A program made the translations under genes and the position numbers. This document shows positions 56,507 through 64,000 of a DNA stretch of 64,000 nucleotides, one piece after another. The DNA is taken from NCBI GenBank assembly GCA_015501585.1, contig JADNRY010000013.1:62001-126000 (forward strand). The letters run 5' to 3'. A model generated the notes under the pieces. It had not been told where the DNA came from. It saw nothing but the letters and a program-made list of their open reading frames with translations, and made no database searches. The first letter of the stretch is position 1; each line of letters opens with the position of its first letter. This DNA is from Rhodocollybia butyracea. Lineage: Eukaryota; Basidiomycota; Agaricomycetes; Agaricales; Omphalotaceae.

Positions 56507-58113
56507 GCGTTGAATTCAGAGTTGTTGTGGTGGACTGCGGACTGATCTCGAAATCGTCTACAGTCCATATCTCTTTCGGGCTGCATTCCGTCATGGAATG
56601 ATTTTACTTGTTGGTAGATTGTTCCGTCGACCCGGTGAACTTGTCCATTCAATCTCGTCATCCATGCCCTATGCCCATGCTCCTGCCTCATTGCAACTGG
56701 TTGTTCACCTGTCCATATGCTTCGCTAACTTATACTCATTCATCACACCCTCTGCCCTACCCGCAAATTTCTGCTGAACACTATCCTTATTCTGGTTTGC
56801 TGGTCGACACGCTGGACTGGTTCCTGACTGTCGAACTATGTTTTCCATTCATTTCTCTGACCATGTTCTGTTGCATACGAGCCGCTTTTCCTCCTTACCC
56901 TTGGTGGGTAATCTCATATATTCTTTCTTCGTTTTCTGGTCCTGGTCGTTTAATTTAGATGCCTTCCCGAGACGTCATCCAATCTATCTATACCATTGCT
57001 TTCCAAGTTTGGCTACCTGATCTCCTGTGCTGTTGTCAATCTCAATTGCCTTCCTTCGTCTAAACACTGTTCAAATACGGTACACTTTCCACACGCATAC
57101 GCATTTTGCAGTAGTCCTTCTTGTCTTTCTCTCTTGTAACTTGCATAAATCCCTACAGTTTGTGATTGTACGTTTGTATAGATACGCGAAGGGTTTCCGT
57201 TTGAGCCCCACAATAAATTTCCGAGTTTGTGCAGTACTTCACGGGTAAGTATGGGAAGTTGATACCTTTAATCTGTGCAGCGTGACGCTTTTTGAAGGCG
57301 TCGAGGAGGTGGTAAAGGATTCTTCTGTTCATTTCTGGACAATGAGATCCGAATGATATATTATTGATGGCTTCGGAGATTGCAGAGGTTTCCAACTTAG
57401 TTTAGATTTGCATCGCGTCACTATAGGAGTCAAGAAGTTTTGCTCGAAATGCTAATCGTACTCACAAGTCCTTGTCTACATGCCCCAGCCAAATTTTCAG
57501 CCTTTCGAGCCGCAAAGCACCAAGCAAACTTCAAGCAGAATCTGGTTGGCGCTATCAAATCTTCTCAGGACAATTGTGCGACGTTTCTTCTCAAGGTAGG
57601 AGGCGCTCTCGAAGGCCTTTTTAAGGATGCGGTCCTTACTGGAACGCTTTAAGCAAAGGTTAGTCTCCCTAAGTATACTCAACAGCCCCCGGATTCGCGG
57701 CTTTAGAAATGGGCGACTACAGAGCCCGCTCGATTCTTTCGGATAACTAGATTTTCTGTAGCCCTGCTACTTTTTTCCAACTGACGGTCACTGCATGTCG
57801 CATCAGTAACGCACAAGAAATATCTATACTGCAGCGAATTGCTGAGCTATGGTAGTAAGAGAATAATGAGTAGATATCTGTATATATCTCAGATCTAAGA
57901 TCATGTGACGTGACAGCTCGCGAATCCTGAAATTTTTGAAATTCAAAGATTTCCTTCTTTTCTATCCTCCTTTGCCCAGCATTGTTATAGGGCAGCCCGG
58001 TAGTAATTAAACAAGAAATCTCGGTGAATCTCACTCCTTCAGTCTAGTTCTTCTCAGGAATCGTAAACTAGTATCGTCTCCAAATTGTCTCGATTCAAAA
58101 TTTCAAACTAACA
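56507..58113. other. Intergenic region, long 3' UTR likely
   Basis: The first 500 bp are pyrimidine-rich, as in a 3' UTR. Open frames at 57153-57395 (minus) and 57440-57652 (plus) have no recognised motif. Confidence 0.4.
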
Positions 58114-59358
58114 TCAACTAACATCAAGAGTAACGAGAGTAACATACTCTACTACTTGAGAGGCTGAGGAGTCTTCGACGGCCAAAAGTCTCATTCTCTT
58201 CTTAGCTTTAGACTTTGTGGTCCTTCGTTCTCCAGTGTGTTTTTGCAGTCCCACTGTACCTTTCAACTGTGAAATAGGTTTGTAATTTTGGAGCACTCAC
58301 ATTAATCATACAGCTAAATGTAATTCCTTCTAGTTTGTCTGAGGGTTTCTTTGAATTCGCCTTGTTGCCGGGTCTTGAGGTACATCTTTTGCTATCTACC
58401 TTTCCTCGACCTATATTCGACCAAGGCTCCATAATCTGCAGGATGTCAGCACACTGTCAGTGATTATCCATGAAGATAATCAGGTTACCTCAAACCCTAA
58501 GTGCAGATACCGAGCTCTTGACCTCTCAGACGTTGATTCCAATAGGAACGGAGGAACGATACCAGTAGAAGAAGACTGCCACAGGCCATAGCTAAATCCT
58601 TCTCGTACCAAAACAGACATCAACCCTGCAAAATTTCGACAATAGTACCATGAGAAAGAAACTCCTCCGATTTACCTGCCTTGCCCTTCGAATCGCTTTG
58701 ACGTTAAGATACACTGTAAATACCATGCATGTTCCATATTCAAGCGACGTGGCCTTGATGCTCCATCAAATGCCTTGTGCGTAATTTGAGCGTACTTGCT
58801 TATGCGCTTCGGATTGTAGGACAGATTTCAAGTCTGCTTATCCAACAGGAGCAGGGTCGTATACTGACCTTCATTCCTCTGATCCCCCAGTTCCATGTCG
58901 GTGCAAGACATCCACCTCGTAGACACGGCATTATTCTCAATATCTCTCTAGGTCTGTACCAGATTGCTGCAGCTGCGATGTTTCCCCCAAGACCGACAGC
59001 AGACAAGTCCTGAGGCATTGGGGGAGAATCACTACCATATACAATTTCTGCGACAACAACCCTTCCTCCGGACAACATAGCGGCCTTAAAGACAAAATGA
59101 TAGAACTGATGTAACTCATAGCCCGCGATAGCTGAGACAGAAGTTGGCACCTAGTATCATGGAGAAAATGCTTTACTTGCTGGCAATGAGCTTGGACTTA
59201 CTTCGTAGGACCCAGCAAAATAATTCATCACCCATCTCCAAGAACGCTTCCGCTGCACCCCAAGCTATGTTGTCTAGCTCCTCCGATTCCTGCTTGGCCT
59301 CGCGGATGAGGAATTTTTGTCTCCCCCTGGTGAGATTGAAGGGTAATTGAGTGCTCAT
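58114..59358 (-). CDS. GNAT-family N-acetyltransferase
   Basis: The start is 59358 (MSTQLPFNLTRGRQKF). Pieces that join in phase read GAAEAFLEMGDELFCWVLR, then TIAGYELHQFYHFVFKAAML (via acceptor TCTCAG), NIAAAAIWYRP, EHAWYLQCILTSKRFEGQG (the acetyl-CoA binding strand, usually QGKG), SVLVREGFSYGLWQ and ERSRARYLHLGFEI. The Lys-rich C-terminus (TKSKAKKRMRLL) is unusual and could be a nuclear signal. The substrate is unknown. The exact exon ends in the middle (58640-58900) are uncertain. Confidence 0.7.
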
Positions 59359-60370
59359 GGGCTTGGGTATGGCTTGAAAGCAATGGGTCAGTTTATAGAT
59401 GTGCCGCAGAAAAAAATATTGAATAAATCTCGAAGACAAACGACACACGCGCCGGCGCGGCTGTGCGATTAATCTTCAAAAGTCCGCACTGCGTAGTGAA
59501 CTTATGATAATGTCGTTCCAATGTGGTCCCAACATGATTTCCCATATGCAGTGAAAATAGTCCCAAGAAACTTCTTAGGTTAACCCGCCGTGACCTTGCA
59601 CCGATCACCTCAGAACGGCTATTCAGAATAGTATTCATTTTGGGAGAGATACTAATAAGATGTCAAACGTTTGGGCATCCATGTTGAAATCTTAAATCGT
59701 GGTCATTGCTCATAATACTTCCAGTCTTCTGGACAGTAGGTATAATGGAGCAGCAGAGTTCATAGTTGATGACGTTGTAGCATCTTTTTTTCTTGCAAGT
59801 AAACCCAAGTCTTGAACCTTTCTTGAATTTTCAGTGAGTAGTAAACCGTTGCCCAAACCGTAACTTGGTTGAACATTTCTGTAGCGGACAGGTGATGTTT
59901 TCAGCCGAGGGTTCCAGCAGCTTATTGAATTAGTGAGTCGACAACTTGGCACCGGAATTGACCTAAATCAGGCCGCAGGCTCGGGTTTGAACCAACATTT
60001 TTAGGGCAGACTGGGTAGATTTTCGGACTGGCGAAAAGGTACACGGAATTGAAACATGGTAAAGAAGAGATCGGAGGTAAAGCTTACTGACTCAGAAGAG
60101 CGGAAGTGGTGGAGCTGGTCCACGGGGAGCGGAGAGAAGAGAGTCAAATCCCGAAGCACCATCATTCTATCTGCATTATGTGCATTTGCCTCTGCGAGTT
60201 CTATGTATATACCCATCGTTAACCAGCCTCCCGAAAGTTTCTGTGTACCCTGTCGACGCTCGTACTGTTGATGAACGAGAATGCATGGTCACTGCATATA
60301 TGCTCCTGGATCCACACAGTAAACTCTTCGGTGATAGAATCGAAAATATCACTGATGAGAGTCCGGCAAA
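59359..60370. other. Intergenic region
   Basis: 1 kb upstream of the GNAT gene and left of the MITE. Nothing coding is recognised. Confidence 0.4.
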
Positions 60371-60918
60371 TAGGGCTCTTCACCGTATCCGTAGGCTACG
60401 GAGTACGGCCGTAAGTTACGGGAAATCTTCCGTACCGTAAGACCTTCAGACGAACCGTATTTTACCGTACCGTTACGCCGTATTACGCCGTATACGATAC
60501 TTTTGGTGTACATAAGGACATCACTGAATGGTATTAGATTTTGAGGTGCTACAGCTCAACAGAGCACTTGAATGCTACTCCTATAGACACTTTTGAACAA
60601 GCCCATCCTTTTTGGAAGTGTCTTTTATGGTGGTCACATAATATCACGCACCATCACATGTACATATAGTGACTTTTTCTCGCAGTTCTGAAGCAGGAGA
60701 AGCACATACAATTAGAATAAGAGCCTTAAGCCCTTGATACATGCAAAATACATACTATTCACCACATATTTGGGGCGAAGGAGTTCATTGTAACACGTGA
60801 CCCTAACTACCATCCATATACGGAATACGGCCTCATTTTACCCGTAGGAGACAAAGTTGGTCCGTAAATACGGAGAAAATCTCCGTACCGTATACGGTAC
60901 GTACGGTGACGAGCCCTA
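60371..60918. mobile_element. hAT-type MITE, 548 bp
   Basis: The element begins TAGGGCTCTTCACCGTA and ends with the reverse complement TAGGGCTCGTCACCGTA (one mismatch). It is flanked by the perfect 8 bp target duplication CCGGCAAA (60363-60370 and 60919-60926), the length made by hAT transposases. Both ends are full of CCGTA/TACGG motifs in both directions, like subterminal transposase binding sites. There is no transposase gene. Confidence 0.9.
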
Positions 60919-62430
60919 CCGGCAAAGGGATGTGTAGCTTTCCTTGGAGTAGGGATAGCTCTGCGCCGGCGTATGGGCGGGAAGCCTAAAGATGCGGCGA
61001 GAATAGAGTGACTGGATATATTTGTCCAGCTGCAAATAATTATTTCGCGTGTGACAGAATACGGTATCATGCGGTACAGTGAGTACGAATGCAATGAGAG
61101 CAATCCCACGTTCTCGCCCGCTTGCTCCTGCATTCTAACGAATGAAAGTTGCTAGAAAGTGCTGAGCACCGTCACTCTACCACAACTACATCGAGCTCCT
61201 GAAGTAATCTGTACTGCAATGGACCCATTAAATTCTATCCATAATTGAGTCTTCGTGTGGTAGTATAGTACTACGAATTAGACAGCAGGTAGGAAATTCC
61301 CTTGATTTATTCTATTGGACTCGAACCACTGGTCAACGCGAGCTCGAGCCAGTAGCGAATCTTGAGCGAATCAGCCTTGCTGCAAATATTAATGAAAAGT
61401 TAATCATTGAATGATGTTTAACTCGGATATTTATATCCTGACTGCTGTTGTTTTCACGCAAAATAATACATATATCTAGCCACCAGCCACTATGCGCGGA
61501 GCTAGAGTGCTGGTGGGTATAGAATGCTTGAAAGTCAATGGTACTTTGGACAAATGACGGGACACAGGCGAGGCTACATGCAGGTGAGATTCGAAGTTGA
61601 GTGAAATAGAGAATATAAGCGTACAGTTGAAGTGTCCTAAATTCACCTCGAAAGGAGAGTTCCACCACTTTCTTGTGAGAACTTCGGTAGTCGTTCGATA
61701 CGGACAGGACTCGGTTTAATGAAGGCTACGACGAGCAAGAGCCTCTTCTACTTTCAAGGTTCTCTCTTAATAACCGTACTTGAAATAGATCATCGGATGC
61801 CTGCAAGAGTACTTTAGATTCTGAATAGACGAGAAAACAAAAAGTAAACTCTATCAGGCTTCAGCCAATGGGAAACATTGCAAGCACTAGGAAGGAAGTC
61901 CAAATCAGACGTTCGCCGACTTATCCAGCAATTCGGGCCCAAACTTTGAGATCACCGGAAAACTGGGGCTTCGAATGTATATGCGGGAAGAACAGGATTT
62001 CTGACCAGCAGCTGAGGAGGTAGAGAGACTTCCGAAGCTCTTCACAAAGTTTTTTACTTCTTGTCCGCAGTTGTACCCTCATTCATTAGGTTCGAGAAAG
62101 AGAGGCCAAGACTAGTAAAATGTATAAAGTTTAAGAAAGCTGCGGGTAACATTGAGCCAGTCTGCTGGGTCAGGCGTGAGAACTACCTTGTTTACTCTTG
62201 ACCGCCTTGCTGCTTGGAAATCGTAAGGCCAGTGAGCTGGAAGATGAGCTCGTCGTCTGCGATTCCTCATTCTACCGCACCGCCTGTACCATATCCTTTT
62301 GATAGTTATCGCGACAGATTGTAAGCTTTTTTCTACTCGATTTCTTTTCCAGCTGGGAACATCATCCGGGTCCTTGTCTTTGGGTCGCTTGAATTCTGTT
62401 CCAATTTTTTCTTCGATGCTTTCTTGAACC
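60919..62430. other. Intergenic region, VelB promoter
   Basis: 1.5 kb before the velvet gene with no firm gene. Minus-strand frames at 60807-61133 and 61333-61668 have no motif. Confidence 0.4.
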
Positions 62431-64000
62431 ATGAATCATTATTCTTACCCATTTTTCCGCAATACCAGGGAATATGAGCTTACCGTCAGGCAAGAGCCCA
62501 AGCAAGCTCGCATGTGCGGTGTAGGCGGCAAAGGTAAAACATTCTAATTTGTATCTTGAGCTTGAGCTCTCATTGATGATTTTACAGCCGACCGTCGTCC
62601 AATTGATCCACCTCCAATTGTCCAACTACGAGTCATCGACCCTGGCCGACGAGCAAATAATTCTGGTCAACAATCGAATTCTCCTACCAGTCCATCCACG
62701 ACCGTAGTCAATTCGCCTACGCCAAGTACAGCGACCAATCGGGATGCTCTGCGTGACTCTTCAGTTACGGATGTTGATGGGGACGAAGATTCGTCTACAG
62801 CTGCCAATGCCGCTCTTGGATCTTATGCGCAATCCTTTTTGCAAAATCCGTACTTCTTCATGTTCGCCTCGCTAGCCAAACCGGATGATGACGCCGAGCT
62901 ACATTGGTTGAAGGTGTGTTACATGCTTGCAACAAGTTTTTGATATCAATCTTAATCTACTTCAGGATGGTCGCACTCGATGCACCACTGGCTCAACCGT
63001 ATCCTCTTTATTTTCCCTCAAAGATCCTCATCACAATAATGAAGACGCCGGTTTTTTCGTCTTCCCAGATCTCAGTGTTCGGACAGAGGGAAGTTATAGA
63101 CTGAAACTCAGTTTGTATGAGCTTGTTGGGTAGAACTTTTTTCATTATCTTCGGTCCTCACTAGCTCACAGCGTTGAACAATATAGGTATTATGTTCGGC
63201 ATTGCAAATCGGTTTTTTCTGCACCATTCTACGTATACACAGCGAAGAAGTTCCCTGGAATGGAGGGCAAGTTTTGCATCGATTCCATTATTTCTTTCCT
63301 AATTACGCTCTTCTGCAGAGTCGACGCCTCTCTCCTGTTCCATGTCGGATCAAGGCATAAAAGTTCGCATTCGCAAAGATATTCGTGTAAGAAAACGTCC
63401 AGTCGTTGGACTGCAGCCAATCCCAGGCGGCAACAGTCCAAACTCAAACCCCGGTGTTTCAACATTTAGCAGCACTAGCCAATTCGCCCCAACATCCACG
63501 AACGCTACTCCAGCCCCTGCTTCAGCTTACGCCCCTGGCTATACACAAACCCCTCCCCAACAGAACTATCCTGGATTCAATCACCCTACGTCCAACTCTC
63601 CACAGGTAGTTCCTTACCAGCAACAGTACCATCCTTTAGCGCCTCCACCTGGGAGTACACCCGCGAGTGGTCCATTGCAACCGTTGCCCGCAGAGGCGCA
63701 ACCTGGGTGGGTCGAGTCTAGTGGTGTTCCAAGTGCGAATCACAAGAGTCGGAGTCCCAGCCTTTCGAGGAGGAGTAGCAGTCCGATGGGTCGTGAAGAT
63801 GACGAGCGTCGAAGTAATCGAGGTCCTAGTCCCCCTAACAGTGCAGATCGGGAGATAAGTCGAATGGATGTTGATGCGGAGAGACAAGATGACGATCAAC
63901 TAAATAGAGAGGATAATGAGGCCCGTCCAAGTTCGTCCTCTGGACGTTTAACCCGCACTGCTCGTGGACGTAGTTCCAGTGCCCGAGATATGGATGACAG
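62431..64000 (+). CDS. VelB-like velvet-domain regulator, 5' part
   Basis: Exons are 62431-62533, 62588-62913, 62966-63129, 63187-63266 and 63319 onward; the gene runs off the window. Velvet proteins link light, development and secondary metabolism in fungi and bind DNA with an NF-kB-like fold. The first part of the domain reads YELTVRQEPKQARMCGVGGK and PIDPPPIVQLRV. An insert of about 75 Ser/Thr-rich residues follows, then NPYFFMFASL, GFFVFPDLSVRTEGSYRLKL, KSVFSAPFYVYTAKKFPGM and DQGIKVRIRKDIRVRKRP. A split velvet domain is the mark of VelB. The C-terminus is Pro/Ser-rich. The fourth intron uses a GC donor. Confidence 0.9.

Noticed and set aside
60371..60500. CRISPR-like or satellite array of CCGTA units
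   Set aside because: The spacing is irregular and both orientations occur; they are the subterminal motifs of the hAT MITE.
61315..61345. Possible tRNA T-arm (GGTTCGAGTCC on minus strand)
   Set aside because: Only three base pairs flank the loop and no acceptor or D arm fits.

Overview
This window is nuclear DNA from a mushroom-forming basidiomycete (Agaricomycetes, probably Agaricales; the genus cannot be told from sequence alone). Genes are broken by many 46-70 nt GT-AG introns. Several families are typical of the group: Ste7-type MAPKK, TKL kinase with an HGD catalytic loop, velvet protein, DUF1989 protein, FtsJ-like methyltransferase and F-box proteins. Exon models were built by hand by following reading frame and splice phase. 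Where a total length is given, the exons sum to whole codons.

The left third (1-23 kb) is dynamic. It opens with the 3' end of a WRAP53/TCAB1-like WD40 gene. Next is a tandem duplication (about 371-3706 and 3842-7603) carrying a PPxY-tailed membrane protein gene and a multi-pass membrane protein gene. A 2.6 kb segment with a serine beta-lactamase-like gene and the tail of a MAPKK gene occurs twice (about 7607-10253 and 17483-20125). Between the two copies lie a gene desert, an unrecognised gene and two degraded F-box genes. The MAPKK gene itself is split by a recent 1616 bp gag-only copia-type LTR element with identical LTRs and a perfect 5 bp target duplication. Many genes here carry one disabling change: a lost splice donor, single-base frameshifts, an in-frame stop or an insertion.

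The middle (23.7-44.2 kb) is ordinary and gene-dense: copper amine oxidase, a single-pass membrane protein, an FtsJ-like methyltransferase, a third decayed membrane-protein paralogue, tRNA-Leu(CAA), indoleamine 2,3-dioxygenase, a two-RRM Mei2-like protein, a TKL kinase, La protein, a secreted or anchored surface protein, and a DUF1989 protein.

The right part (44.2-64 kb) holds an acyl-CoA oxidase with a spliced-on SKL signal next to a long-chain acyl-CoA synthetase, which together form a fatty-acid activation/beta-oxidation pair. After these come a double-GATA transcription factor, a GNAT acetyltransferase, a 548 bp hAT-type MITE with a perfect 8 bp target duplication, and the 5' part of a VelB-like velvet regulator that runs off the window.

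The strongest candidates for follow-up are the LTR element inside the MAPKK, the beta-lactamase twins that are each exactly one base out of frame, the gene-conversion-like identity block in the tandem repeat, the PPxY-tailed surface-protein family, and the possible RRM-kinase read-through gene.
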